A stretch of DNA of 23,164 nt from an uncultured Erysipelotrichaceae bacterium (GTDB lineage Bacteria > Bacillota_I > Bacilli_A > RF39 > UBA660), in the NCBI GenBank assembly GCA_902797105.1, contig CADBRL010000104.1, positions 1 to 23,164 of the forward strand, given 5' to 3'. The position numbers and the translations under genes are program-made. Of this stretch, positions 6,100-14,360 are shown piece after piece. Within the stretch, counting starts at the first letter, position 1; the number at the start of each line of letters is the position of its first letter. Under the pieces are notes generated by a model. That model made no database searches and was not told where the DNA came from. It saw only the letters and a list, made by a program, of their open reading frames with translations.

Positions 6100-7011
6100 T
6101 CAAATCCTTTCTATTATTCTAAGTTTTGCACTTCTACTTCTTGAGTTTTCTTCAAGTTCTTTCTCACTTGGAAGTATAGGCTTTTTATTTATTAATTTAA
6201 TCTTTGGTTTATAAGCAACAGGTACTTCCACTAAACCTTTAACTAGCTCATCAACCTCAGAATTTTCTCTAAATATATTTTTAACAATTCTGTCTTCCAA
6301 AGAATGGAATGTAATAACACCAATTCTACCGCCTTTTTTTAGTAAATTAATAGCATCAGGTAAAACTTTTTCTAAAACTGTAAGTTCATCGTTTACTTCA
6401 ATTCTAAGGGCTTGAAATATTTTTCTTTCCGGATGATTTTTGTAAAAGTAATTGGCACCAGTTGCACTTTTTATAGCTTCTACAAGTTCTAACGTTGTAT
6501 CTATTTTTTTACAGTTTTTCTTAATATTTTTTGCTATAACTTTGCTTAATTTTTCTTCGCCATATCTGAAGAAAATACTTGCTAACTTTTCTTCACTATA
6601 AGTATCAATAATATCTTTAGCACTTAGTCCTTCACTAGACATTCTCATATCAAGTGGGCCATCATGCATAAAGGAAAAGCCTCGAGCTTCATCATCAATC
6701 TGAGGTGATGAAAAACCTAAGTCAAAGATAATTCCATCTATAAGACCAACATTTTCTTCTTCAAGTGTTTTTTTTAGATTAACAAAGTTAGTCTTAAATA
6801 TTTTAAAATTATTACCTATCTTACTTAGTTCTTTTGTTGAATATTCTACAGCTTTTTCATCTTGATCAAAGCCATATAAATATCCATTTGGTATTTTCTT
6901 AAGTATTTCTTTAGAATGTCCAGCATAGCCAATCGTAGCATCTACAAAAATGCCACCATCTTTAATGTTTAAACTTTCAATTAGTTCATTTTTAAGTACA
7001 CTATAATGCAT
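6100..7011 (-). CDS. rsmH: 16S rRNA m4C1402 methyltransferase RsmH (MraW)
   Basis: This 303-residue S-adenosylmethionine-dependent methyltransferase N4-methylates C1402 of 16S rRNA in the decoding centre. Family signals are the HYSVL start, DATIGYAGHS (the SAM-binding loop, residues about 24-33, with a Tyr-Ala in place of the usual GG), GIIFDLGFSSPQIDD.ARGFSF with DGPLDMRMS, the FFRYGEEK.S..IAK block, and the C-terminal GRIGVITFHSLEDRIVK plus RSRSAKLR. The length is normal for the family. The ATG overlaps the mraZ stop codon by one base (TAATG), showing translational coupling, and the TGA stop shows that TGA is not read as Trp here. Confidence 0.95.
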   Translation of the reverse strand: MHYSVLKNELIESLNIKDGGIFVDATIGYAGHSKEILKKIPNGYLYGFDQDEKAVEYSTKELSKIGNNFKIFKTNFVNLKKTLEEENVGLIDGIIFDLGFSSPQIDDEARGFSFMHDGPLDMRMSSEGLSAKDIIDTYSEEKLASIFFRYGEEKLSKVIAKNIKKNCKKIDTTLELVEAIKSATGANYFYKNHPERKIFQALRIEVNDELTVLEKVLPDAINLLKKGGRIGVITFHSLEDRIVKNIFRENSEVDELVKGLVEVPVAYKPKIKLINKKPILPSEKELEENSRSRSAKLRIIERI

Positions 7012-7442
7012 TATTCTTCCCCCTCAAATAAGCTTTCTGCAATATTTTCAATGACATCTTCATTGGCATTCATAAATTCATTGAAAGCACTAGCATCCCA
7101 AATTTCCAAATGATCATTCACGCCGATTACGATGCATTCTTTATCTAAACCGGCGTAACTAATCAATGGAGAGGTAATACTCATTCGACCGGAATTGTCG
7201 AACTTACAGGCAGCAGCTCCTGAATAAAAGAAACGTGTGAATGTTCTGGTTACTTTTTTTGTGAAAGGTAGAGTATTAAGTTTGTCAACAAGTTTTTCCC
7301 ACTCAGATAGAGAATAAACATATAAACATTTTTCAATGCCTCGAGTAAGAATAAATTCTTGCCCTAATTCTTCCCTAAATTTCGTTGGAATAACAAGCCG
7401 ACCTTTATCATCAATGTTATGATGAAATTCGCCCAGTAACAT
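7011..7442 (-). CDS. mraZ: Transcriptional regulator MraZ
   Basis: This 143-residue protein carries two MraZ/SpoVT-AbrB-type domains, each with the DxxGR signature: DDKGRLVIPTKFRE near the N-terminus and DNSGRMSITSPLISYAGL in the second half. MraZ forms a ring-shaped oligomer that binds repeated boxes in its own promoter and represses, or in Mycoplasma activates, the division cluster. Three such boxes are visible just upstream (7450-7474). The ATG at 7442 is chosen because MLLGEF is the usual family start; a GTG four codons earlier, inside the operator, is the alternative. It is the first gene of the mraZ-rsmH-ftsL-PBP operon. Confidence 0.95.
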   Translation of the reverse strand: MLLGEFHHNIDDKGRLVIPTKFREELGQEFILTRGIEKCLYVYSLSEWEKLVDKLNTLPFTKKVTRTFTRFFYSGAAACKFDNSGRMSITSPLISYAGLDKECIVIGVNDHLEIWDASAFNEFMNANEDVIENIAESLFEGEE

Positions 7443-7449
7443 ATTATCC

Positions 7450-7474
7450 CCCACTTTCTCCCACAGTTTACCAC
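7450..7474 (-). promoter_or_regulatory. MraZ-box operator, three repeats at 10-base spacing
   Basis: On the minus strand three boxes follow each other: GTGGT (7470-7474), GTGGG (7460-7464) and GTGGG (7450-7454). Their starts are exactly 10 bases apart, one helical turn. This is the direct-repeat arrangement known to be bound by MraZ. A possible -10 TATAAA lies at 7482-7487; no convincing -35 was found. The array overlaps the alternative GTG start and the mraZ ribosome site, so MraZ binding could block both transcription and translation. Confidence 0.75.
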
Positions 7475-7634
7475 TGTCCTATTTATATCCTACCAAAAAC
7501 TAAAAAAAAAGTAAATACAGAATATCTACTTTTTTAAAGTTTTTTTGTTTATTTACAAAATTTTACAGTTTTCTTCACTTGAGTTTTTTCTTCTTCTAAA
7601 ACATTGTTTTTTCGAGGAAGAAAATTTAATAGAT

Positions 7635-7668
7635 AAAAACTTCATATTAAAGAGAATATGAAGTTTTT
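7635..7668 (-). terminator. Terminator at the end of the pgsA...rpe operon
   Basis: Perfect 14-base arms AAAAACTTCATATT (7635-7648) and AATATGAAGTTTTT (7655-7668) have a 6-base loop. The stem includes the last codons and stop of rpe. On the minus strand it ends in five T's. The stretch 7497-7634 between this and mraZ is T-rich and holds no gene. Confidence 0.9.
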
Positions 7669-8285
7669 AATTTTTCTATTTGCTTTTCAAAGTCTTTTGA
7701 TTTACAGATGAATGAACCAGAAACCACTCCATCAGCATCTAACACTTTCTTTATTGTTTTATCATTAATGCCACCATCTATATAAATTTCAAAGTTATTT
7801 TCATCTTTATAAGATAACAATTCTTGAAGACGATTTTCTGTTTCTTCTAAAAACTTTTGGCCACCTTTACCTGGCACAACACTCATTAAAAGAACTCTAT
7901 CTACATAAGGAAAATAATGAGCAAAACCTTTAATATTTTCATCTGGATTTATAGCAATTCCTCTTTTTACTTCGTGCATAGATAATTCATTTAATATTCC
8001 AAGTGCTCCCGGTTCAGTTTTAGGATGAATATACACACAATCTGGATACAACAAAAGTATTTTATCTAAATATTTACTAGGTCTATCTACCATCATATGA
8101 ATATCCATTGGTTTAGTATTATCTTTAAACATTTCTTGAAGATAATCTATGTCAAAATTCTTTGTTCCAGCATAGGAACCATCCATTAAATCAACATGTA
8201 AGCCATCAGCATCTGTTTCATTAATTAAATCTATTGTTTTTTTTATATCATATAAACTACTTATATAACTTACGGTTATTTTCAT
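7647..8285 (-). CDS. rpe: Ribulose-phosphate 3-epimerase
   Basis: This 212-residue TIM-barrel enzyme interconverts ribulose 5-phosphate and xylulose 5-phosphate in the pentose phosphate pathway. Family motifs are HVDLMDG (His30, Asp32), DIHMMV (His63) and YIDGGI (Asp170), which supply the metal ligands and acid/base pair, followed by the phosphate-binding segment VVSGSFI. The usual MSVNPGFGGQ loop reads MSVVPGKGGQ (134-143), so two commonly conserved loop residues differ; another pentulose/hexulose epimerase specificity is possible. The ATG has AAAGGAG 4 bases upstream and lies 29 bases inside the end of rsgA. It is the last gene of the operon, as in B. subtilis, where prkC-rsgA-rpe is conserved. 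Confidence 0.88.
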   Translation of the reverse strand: MKITVSYISSLYDIKKTIDLINETDADGLHVDLMDGSYAGTKNFDIDYLQEMFKDNTKPMDIHMMVDRPSKYLDKILLLYPDCVYIHPKTEPGALGILNELSMHEVKRGIAINPDENIKGFAHYFPYVDRVLLMSVVPGKGGQKFLEETENRLQELLSYKDENNFEIYIDGGINDKTIKKVLDADGVVSGSFICKSKDFEKQIEKLKTSYSL

Positions 8286-9114
8286 GGCACTCCTTTATAA
8301 ATCTTGTATAATTAATATATCTTGAAGGAAGTATTTCTCCTTTAGATACTGCATCAATTACTTTGCATCTTTTTTCTTTTAAATGATTACAATCTTTAAA
8401 ATCACAATTATATTTACTAAATTCCAAAAATGTTTCTTTTAATTTTTCACTATCTATATTTTTTAAGTCTAATGCTGAAAAACCTGGTGTATCCACAAAA
8501 TATATTTTACCTATTTTATATATTTCCGTGTGTCTAGTGGTATGTACTCCTCGATTTAAAACAACACTTATAGGTTTAGTTTCTAAATTTAATTTTTTAT
8601 CTAATTTATTAAGTAAACTTGATTTGCCCGCTCCAGTTTGTCCGGTTAAAACTACTAAATTATTTTTAAGTATTTTCTTTAATTTACCTAAATGTTTATT
8701 ATCAGTTAATAGAATACCGATTTTTTTATAATATTTTATTAAAGGTTTTAATTCATTAATTTCTTTTTTATTTAATAAATCAAGTTTAGTTAAACATATT
8801 ACTGGTTTAATATCATTTGCTAAGACTACAGATAATTCTTTATCAAGTAAACTAAGTGATAAGTCAGGCTTTTTAACGCTTGTTACTATTAAAGCAATAT
8901 CAACATTACTAACTACAGGTCTATCAAGTTCATTTTTTCTAGGAAGTATTTCTTCAATAGTTAAAGTATTATCATTTACTTTAACTATATCACCCACCAA
9001 AGGGGAAAGTCCTAAATTTCTGAACTTTCCCCTAGCACCACAAACATAATCTTCCCCATTTGCTGTAACTCTATATTGGTTACTTATTTGTTTTGTTATT
9101 CTACCTTCAATCAT
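8257..9114 (-). CDS. rsgA: Ribosome small-subunit-dependent GTPase RsgA
   Basis: This 285-residue, circularly permuted GTPase helps the late maturation of the 30S subunit. It has an N-terminal OB-fold (about 1-60, with ..YRVTANGEDYVCGARGKFR..), then the GTPase motifs in permuted order: TKLD (109-112, G4), GQTGAGKSS (158-166, G1/P-loop) and DTPG (208-211, G3). A C-terminal zinc site follows, formed by Cys237, Cys242, His244 and Cys250. Length and layout are typical of YloQ/RsgA. The ATG overlaps the prkC stop by one base (TAATG), and the tail overlaps rpe, so the three genes are translationally coupled. The PrkC kinase is known to phosphorylate RsgA in some Firmicutes, which fits the linkage. 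Confidence 0.95.
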   Translation of the reverse strand: MIEGRITKQISNQYRVTANGEDYVCGARGKFRNLGLSPLVGDIVKVNDNTLTIEEILPRKNELDRPVVSNVDIALIVTSVKKPDLSLSLLDKELSVVLANDIKPVICLTKLDLLNKKEINELKPLIKYYKKIGILLTDNKHLGKLKKILKNNLVVLTGQTGAGKSSLLNKLDKKLNLETKPISVVLNRGVHTTRHTEIYKIGKIYFVDTPGFSALDLKNIDSEKLKETFLEFSKYNCDFKDCNHLKEKRCKVIDAVSKGEILPSRYINYTRFIKECHENNRKLYK

Positions 9115-10856
9115 TAGTAAAGTCCACCATCATCTGGATTTTCTGTATTTTTGCTTGGTTCTTTAGCAATTTTTATAGTAAGTTTAGCACCACTTACAAC
9201 TGTTGTTCCAACAGCTCTACTTTGATAGAAAATGGTTCCAGTTGCATATTCAGTAGTTTCAACTTCTTGTTTTGTTAAATTAACACCATATTCATTACAG
9301 AAATCTTCAACTTCTGATACACTATAGTTATCAGCAACAAAATCTGGATATTTGTTATCAAGTTTTGGAACATATAATGTTATTGAACTTCCTTCAGAAA
9401 CTTTTTCACCAGCAGCTACAGATTGTTCAATTATAATTCCTTCTTTAAAGCCACTAGCTTCATCACTATTTATTTCTTTTTTACTTATAATTACTTGTAA
9501 CTTTAATGCTTCAAGTTTTCCTTTTATTTCTGATGCATTTTTACCTGTATAATCTTCAATAGTAACTTTAACATCACCAAGTGATCGATAAATTATTACT
9601 TCTGTTCCTTCTTTTCGGATGCTTCCTATAGCTGGTGATGTTCTAGAAACTCTGCCTTCTTCAACATTTTCATTTGCTTCTTCTCTTTGTTCGTCAGAAA
9701 CTACAAAGCCAGCATCTTGAAGTGCTTTAATAGCTTCAGTTACTGTATAATTTGTTACATCAGGTATAGCGTTTTGTTTTGATGATGTAATTTGGGGAAT
9801 AAGAACAAATATTGTCGTAATAACTACTACTAATCCCACAAATACACTAGCTAAAGTAATAAGTAATTTATTTTGACTATCATTTGCTTTAGTTTTCTTT
9901 GCCACCACTTCTTCACCAACCTTTTCTTTACTAACTTCTTTTTTCTTTTCTGGCTTTACAGTTTTTAAAAGTTTAGTATCATCATAATCATTTTCAGGAT
10001 ATTTAAATGTTATCTTAAGTTCATTAGCTCTGGATTCATCTAAGCAAGTTTTTAAATCTTCATGCATTTCTCTAGCATCACTATATCTATTTTTAGGATT
10101 TTTAGCTGTTGCCTTTAAAATGATATTTTCCACACTTTGAGGTATATCAGGTATTTCATCTCTGATGCTTGGCATTGGTTCTTTCAAATGCTTAAGTGCT
10201 ATTTCTACGGCATTATCTCCGCGGAATGGAAGTTTACCTGTTAAAAGTTCATACATTAAAATACCAATTGAGTAAATATCACTTTGAAGTGTTGCCCCTT
10301 TACCACTTGCTTGTTCTGGGGGAAGATAATGAACACTTCCCATTACCGAATTTGTTTGCGTAAGTTGTGTAGCATTCATAGCAACAGCTATACCAAAGTC
10401 TGTTATTTTAATCATTCCATTTTCAAGTATAAGGATATTCTGAGGTTTTATATCTCTATGGATAATATATGAGTCATGAGCAACACTAAGTCCATTAGTT
10501 ATTTGCAGTGTTATGTCAATTACTTCAGGAACTGTAAGCTTACCACGTTTTTTAAGAAGTGCTTTTAAATGCTTACCTTCAACATATTCCATGACAATAT
10601 AATATTCACCATTATCTTCACCAACATCATAAACTTCTACAATATTTGGATTAGATAAGCTACTTGCTGATAAAGCTTCTCTTTGAAAGCGTCTAACAAA
10701 TTTTTCATCATTTGCTAAATCACCACGAAGAACTTTAACTGCTACATTTCTATCTAAAATAGTGTCATAAGCTAAATAAACATTAGCCATTCCACCTTCA
10801 CCGATTGATTTGATTATTTGGTATCTGTCACTAATTTTTTGCCCCTTCATAATCAT
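9114..10856 (-). CDS. prkC: Serine/threonine protein kinase PrkC with PASTA repeats
   Basis: This 580-residue transmembrane eukaryotic-like kinase senses peptidoglycan fragments or lipid II and phosphorylates cell-wall, division and translation targets. The cytoplasmic kinase domain (about 11-275) has the glycine loop GEGGMANVY (19-27), the ATP lysine K41, the catalytic HRDIKPQN (133-140) and DFG (153-155), all intact. A basic juxtamembrane linker is followed by a membrane helix at about 331-353 and three extracellular PASTA domains (about 365-425, 432-497, 503-566). The tail is short and acidic. The ATG overlaps the prpC stop (ATGA), with GGTGAT upstream. The partner phosphatase lies immediately upstream. 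The PBP in this window also carries a PASTA domain, a possible functional link. Confidence 0.96.
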   Translation of the reverse strand: MIMKGQKISDRYQIIKSIGEGGMANVYLAYDTILDRNVAVKVLRGDLANDEKFVRRFQREALSASSLSNPNIVEVYDVGEDNGEYYIVMEYVEGKHLKALLKKRGKLTVPEVIDITLQITNGLSVAHDSYIIHRDIKPQNILILENGMIKITDFGIAVAMNATQLTQTNSVMGSVHYLPPEQASGKGATLQSDIYSIGILMYELLTGKLPFRGDNAVEIALKHLKEPMPSIRDEIPDIPQSVENIILKATAKNPKNRYSDAREMHEDLKTCLDESRANELKITFKYPENDYDDTKLLKTVKPEKKKEVSKEKVGEEVVAKKTKANDSQNKLLITLASVFVGLVVVITTIFVLIPQITSSKQNAIPDVTNYTVTEAIKALQDAGFVVSDEQREEANENVEEGRVSRTSPAIGSIRKEGTEVIIYRSLGDVKVTIEDYTGKNASEIKGKLEALKLQVIISKKEINSDEASGFKEGIIIEQSVAAGEKVSEGSSITLYVPKLDNKYPDFVADNYSVSEVEDFCNEYGVNLTKQEVETTEYATGTIFYQSRAVGTTVVSGAKLTIKIAKEPSKNTENPDDGGLY

Positions 10857-11608
10857 GCTATATCACCACTTTCTCTAACTAAATATGCAACTGATATGTT
10901 ATCATTTCCCCCTCTAGCATTACATTTCTTTATAAGTTTTACAACTTTTTCTTCAACATTTAAGCCATCTTCATTTAATACTTTTTCAATTTGTTCATCA
11001 CTAAGCATTCCTGTTAGGCCATCACTACATAAAAATACTTCATTACTGCCATTATCAACATCAAAAATATCTGGTTCACATTTTTCTGCAGCACCTAAAG
11101 CTTTCATTAAAACATTTTTCTTTGGATGATTTAAGGCTTGCTCAGGTGTTAAATCTCCAGCATCAACCAGTAAATTAACTAGTGTATGTGGTTTAGTTAC
11201 TCTATGTAGTTTTTTATTTTTCATAACATATCCAGATGAGTCACCAATATTGGCAAATATTAAAAACTCTTTAGTTACAATGGCTGCTACAACAGTTGTA
11301 CCAAGTCCTTTCGAATTTTCATTTTCTTCACCATAATCAAGAATTTCTTTATTGATTTCCGCAATATTATCAGAGAGCCAATTAACAGCATCTATTTTAG
11401 TACCTATTGATGCGCTTTCTGTAAACCTTTTGCCTAAATGGGCAACGGTTAAGGCACTAGCTACTTCACCTTTTCTGTGTCCTCCCATACCATCAGCAAC
11501 AACACATAAATATTCACCACTTATATTTTTTAAAATTGTTACACTATCTTCATTATGTTCTCTAACTCTTCCTGTATCAGTTAAATAAAACGCTTTCACT
11601 TTAATCAC
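10853..11608 (-). CDS. prpC: PP2C-family protein phosphatase PrpC
   Basis: This 251-residue soluble metal-dependent Ser/Thr phosphatase reverses PrkC phosphorylation. PP2C motifs are visible in order: TDTGRVREHNEDS (10-22), the metal-binding VADGMGGH (37-44), GDSSG, SDGL (195-198) and GGNDNIS (233-239). The metal-binding Asp residues at 39, 196 and 236 are present, and length is normal. The start is a GTG at 11608 overlapping the rlmN stop region, supported by family length; the ribosome site is weak and a GTG three codons inside is an alternative. Its stop overlaps the prkC start, the usual phosphatase-kinase pairing. Confidence 0.95.
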   Translation of the reverse strand: MIKVKAFYLTDTGRVREHNEDSVTILKNISGEYLCVVADGMGGHRKGEVASALTVAHLGKRFTESASIGTKIDAVNWLSDNIAEINKEILDYGEENENSKGLGTTVVAAIVTKEFLIFANIGDSSGYVMKNKKLHRVTKPHTLVNLLVDAGDLTPEQALNHPKKNVLMKALGAAEKCEPDIFDVDNGSNEVFLCSDGLTGMLSDEQIEKVLNEDGLNVEEKVVKLIKKCNARGGNDNISVAYLVRESGDIA

Positions 11609-12617
11609 TCTCGCTTCTTAACTGTCCACATGCAGCTTTAATGTTTCCACCAAACTCACGTCTAACAGTTACATTTATACCACTTTGTTTAAGTGTTTCA
11701 TAAAATATATCTATTCTATTTTTATCACTTTTTGCAAAATCTATATTATTTGTTTCATTATATGGTATCAAATTTACATATACATTCATTCCACGTAATA
11801 ATTTTGCAAGCTCTATGGCATCTTCTTTTTTATCATTAACCATATTAAGCATAACATATTCTATAGTCACTCGTCTATTAGTTTTTGCAATATAGTCCTT
11901 AATTGCTTGTATAACTGTGTCAACACTATACGCTTTATTGACAGGCATAATCTTATTTCTTATTTCATCAGATGGTGCATGAAGTGATAAAGCTAAGTTA
12001 ACTTGTAAGTCCAAATCACTAAATTCTTTAATTTTTGGTACCAAACCACACGTAGATACTGTAATATGTCTTGCTCCAATAGCTAAGCCTTTAGCATCAT
12101 TTATAATTTTAATAAATTTAATAATATTATCATAATTATCAAAAGGCTCACCAATACCCATCATTACGACACTATCAATTCTTTTACCAATGTATTGTTC
12201 GATAAGTAAAATTTGTTCTACGATTTCATAAGTTTCTAAGTTTCTCACCTTTTTAAGTCTTCCAGACTCACAAAAACGGCATCCCATATTACAACCAACT
12301 TGGCTTGAAACACAAACTGATAAACCATAATCATGTTCCATCAAAACTGCTTCAATCTTTTCACCATCTAAAAGTCTAAATAAAAACTTTTTTACTAAAG
12401 GCCCTTCTTCTACAATTTCAATCTTAATAAAATCAGTATTAAAGTCTTCACTTAATTTATTTTGAATATCTTTTTTTATATTGCTAAACTCATTTATATT
12501 CCACTTTTTATGAATATATAACCATTCAAAAACTTGAGTTGCTTTAAATTTTTTCTCACCAATACTTAAAAAATATTTTTCTAAATCTTCACGTGTTAAA
12601 CCAAATATATTTTTCAT
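11601..12617 (-). CDS. rlmN: 23S rRNA/tRNA adenine-C2 methyltransferase RlmN
   Basis: This 338-residue radical SAM enzyme makes 2-methyladenosine at A2503 of 23S rRNA and at A37 of some tRNAs. The cluster-binding CxxxCxxC is CNMGCRFC (Cys109, 113, 116), followed by ESGRLKKVRNL. MGIGEPFDNYDN is the GEP SAM-binding motif. The C-terminal FGGNIKAACGQLR contains Cys330 at the place of the second catalytic Cys. FGLTREDLEKYF at the start is typical of RlmN. The ATG is preceded by AGGTGAT and lies 4 bases after the pgsA stop. Position next to prpC-prkC is as in B. subtilis. Confidence 0.96.
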   Translation of the reverse strand: MKNIFGLTREDLEKYFLSIGEKKFKATQVFEWLYIHKKWNINEFSNIKKDIQNKLSEDFNTDFIKIEIVEEGPLVKKFLFRLLDGEKIEAVLMEHDYGLSVCVSSQVGCNMGCRFCESGRLKKVRNLETYEIVEQILLIEQYIGKRIDSVVMMGIGEPFDNYDNIIKFIKIINDAKGLAIGARHITVSTCGLVPKIKEFSDLDLQVNLALSLHAPSDEIRNKIMPVNKAYSVDTVIQAIKDYIAKTNRRVTIEYVMLNMVNDKKEDAIELAKLLRGMNVYVNLIPYNETNNIDFAKSDKNRIDIFYETLKQSGINVTVRREFGGNIKAACGQLRSESD

Positions 12618-12621
12618 ATTA

Positions 12622-13365
12622 TCACCTATTTTTCCTAGATAATGTTCTAACTAATTTTAAATTACCATAATCTTTATATTTTTCATAATATTCATGTTCA
12701 AACATTATTTCTTTAAACGAAACATTACTTATTTCTTCTTCAATTTTCTTTTCTTCCTCTTCTTTTGTATTTTTAAATTCTGGTGTCATTTTTTTATTTT
12801 CATCAAAATATTCTTTTATATAGCTACCCAAAGTTAATATTTCACTTAATACAAGAGGCATAAACAAAACACTAAATAACTTTATTTCATTTAAATCATT
12901 CATATTTATAGCTAAATTTGAACCTAAATAGTTTAAAAATTCTTTATCCACTAAAAGATAAGACATAGAAATAATTATTCCTGCAATCCACATTTTAACT
13001 TTACCAAACATATTTGACTTAATGTTCATGCCTTTATTATATTTTACGCTTTGAACATAAGCAATACCAAGTTCAAAAAATACAGGAACAATTGCCAGTG
13101 GTGATATACTCATAAGTAAAATCATATTAACTACTAAAAAAGCTTTATCACTTAAAGCATCGAATAAGCTACCAAAAAAAGTTGATGATTTTAATTCTCT
13201 AGCCATTAAACCATCAATACAATCAGTTAGAAAACAACTGGCAGAAAGCATAAATGTGGCAAATCCCCCATAAATTTTAAAAACTGGAATTAAGGCAAAA
13301 ATTCCTATAACTCTAAGTAAAGTTACAAAATTAGTTATTAAAAAATTAAATTTTTTATTATTCAT
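12622..13365 (-). CDS. pgsA: CDP-alcohol phosphatidyltransferase, probably PgsA
   Basis: This 247-residue integral membrane enzyme probably makes phosphatidylglycerol phosphate from CDP-diacylglycerol and glycerol 3-phosphate. The complete CDP-alcohol phosphotransferase motif is present: D48, D51-G52, A55-R56, G65, D69 and D73, with exact family spacing. About six membrane helices follow. The C-terminal 60-70 residues form a highly charged soluble tail (KNTKEEEEKKIEEEI...), absent from standard short PgsA proteins. The start at 13365 is chosen because GAGGAAA lies about 8 bases upstream; an ATG eight codons earlier has no ribosome site. It occupies the position where rsmB sits in B. subtilis (fmt-rsmB-rlmN). 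The head group specificity cannot be proved by reading. Confidence 0.8.
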   Translation of the reverse strand: MNNKKFNFLITNFVTLLRVIGIFALIPVFKIYGGFATFMLSASCFLTDCIDGLMARELKSSTFFGSLFDALSDKAFLVVNMILLMSISPLAIVPVFFELGIAYVQSVKYNKGMNIKSNMFGKVKMWIAGIIISMSYLLVDKEFLNYLGSNLAINMNDLNEIKLFSVLFMPLVLSEILTLGSYIKEYFDENKKMTPEFKNTKEEEEKKIEEEISNVSFKEIMFEHEYYEKYKDYGNLKLVRTLSRKNR

Positions 13366-13401
13366 ATATGATTTCCTCACCAATCTCATTTATTACGTCT
13401 T

Positions 13402-13430
13402 ATGTTACCACAATTTCTTATATTTGTAAA
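13402..13430 (-). promoter_or_regulatory. Candidate promoter of the pgsA-rlmN-prpC-prkC-rsgA-rpe operon
   Basis: On the minus strand TTTACA (13425-13430) and TAACAT (13402-13407) are 17 bases apart, with TG one base before the -10 (extended -10). It lies in the 71-base gap between fmt and pgsA, the only gap of any size from nfo to rpe. Confidence 0.45.
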
Positions 13431-13436
13431 TTATCT

Positions 13437-14360
13437 TTACATTACTACTTCTTTGTATTTATCCCTATCTATGCCATTTATAAAGCTTTCAACATTCATT
13501 ACTTTTTTACCACTTGGTTTTACCATTTTCAAATAAATAATTCCATCTTTACATGTTATTCCCATTTTTTTCTTTTCAAAAATAATCCTACCTACTTTTT
13601 CAGTATTACTTTTAACAAATTCGGCATCAAGTACTTTAACTTCTAAATCATTAATCATAATGTTAGCAAGAGGCCATGGACACATACCTTTAATTCTTCC
13701 CATTATTTCTTTACCAGTCATATTAAAATCTAGTCTTTCATTTTCTCTTTTAATCATCGGTGCTAAAGTAAAGTCATCACCTTGTTTTTCTCTTTTGACA
13801 TTATCTGTAAATAAAGTTGGTAGAACACCTTTTAAAGTTTTGGCACCAAGTACAGATAACTTATCATGAAGTGTTCCAACATTATCACTATCTAAAATAT
13901 CTATTTCACTTTTAATAATGATATCTCCGGTATCCATACCTTCATCCATATACATGATTGTAACCCCAGTTTTAGCATCACCATTAAAAAGTGACCATTG
14001 TATCGGAGCTGAACCACGATATTTTGGTAAAAGAGATGCATGAACATTTACACAGCCATACTTAGCTAAATCAAGAACTTCTTTAGGAAGTATTTGACCA
14101 TAAGCACATGTTACAATTAAATCAATATCAAGTTCTATTAAAGCATCATAATCTTTTCTAATTCTAATTGGTTGAAATACAGGTATATTATTTTCTAAAG
14201 CTTTTATTTTAACTGGACTATAAGCCAACTCTCTTTTACGCCCTACTTCTTTATCGGGTTGTGTTACTACCATAATTACATTAGTATTTTTAATAAGCAT
14301 TTCAAGAACGGGTACAGAAAAATCTGGAGTTCCCATAAATACTACATTTTTATCTTTCAT
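13437..14360 (-). CDS. fmt: Methionyl-tRNA formyltransferase
   Basis: This 307-residue enzyme formylates initiator Met-tRNA with 10-formyltetrahydrofolate. The N-terminal Rossmann domain starts VVFMGTPDFSVPVL, followed by the catalytic NVHASLLPKYRGSAPIQW (Asn105, His107, loop 109-116), then TGVTIMYMDEGMDTGDI with the catalytic-position Asp. A C-terminal OB-like domain follows (about 205-300). Length is typical. The ATG overlaps the nfo stop by one base (TAATG), and AGGTGA lies 4 bases before it. Linkage to rlmN and prpC-prkC is the common Firmicutes order, but def and priA are absent upstream and nfo takes their place. Confidence 0.96.
   Translation of the reverse strand: MKDKNVVFMGTPDFSVPVLEMLIKNTNVIMVVTQPDKEVGRKRELAYSPVKIKALENNIPVFQPIRIRKDYDALIELDIDLIVTCAYGQILPKEVLDLAKYGCVNVHASLLPKYRGSAPIQWSLFNGDAKTGVTIMYMDEGMDTGDIIIKSEIDILDSDNVGTLHDKLSVLGAKTLKGVLPTLFTDNVKREKQGDDFTLAPMIKRENERLDFNMTGKEIMGRIKGMCPWPLANIMINDLEVKVLDAEFVKSNTEKVGRIIFEKKKMGITCKDGIIYLKMVKPSGKKVMNVESFINGIDRDKYKEVVM

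Noticed and set aside
7560..7634. Possible small RNA or riboswitch in the T-rich stretch upstream of mraZ
   Set aside because: Only weak TTCTTC/GAAGAA pairing is seen. The segment lies beyond the rpe terminator and upstream of the likely mraZ promoter, with no recognisable motif.
10818..11129. 103-codon plus-strand open frame within prpC/prkC
   Set aside because: The opposite strand encodes conserved PP2C and kinase sequence. The open frame is a by-product of AT-rich codon use.
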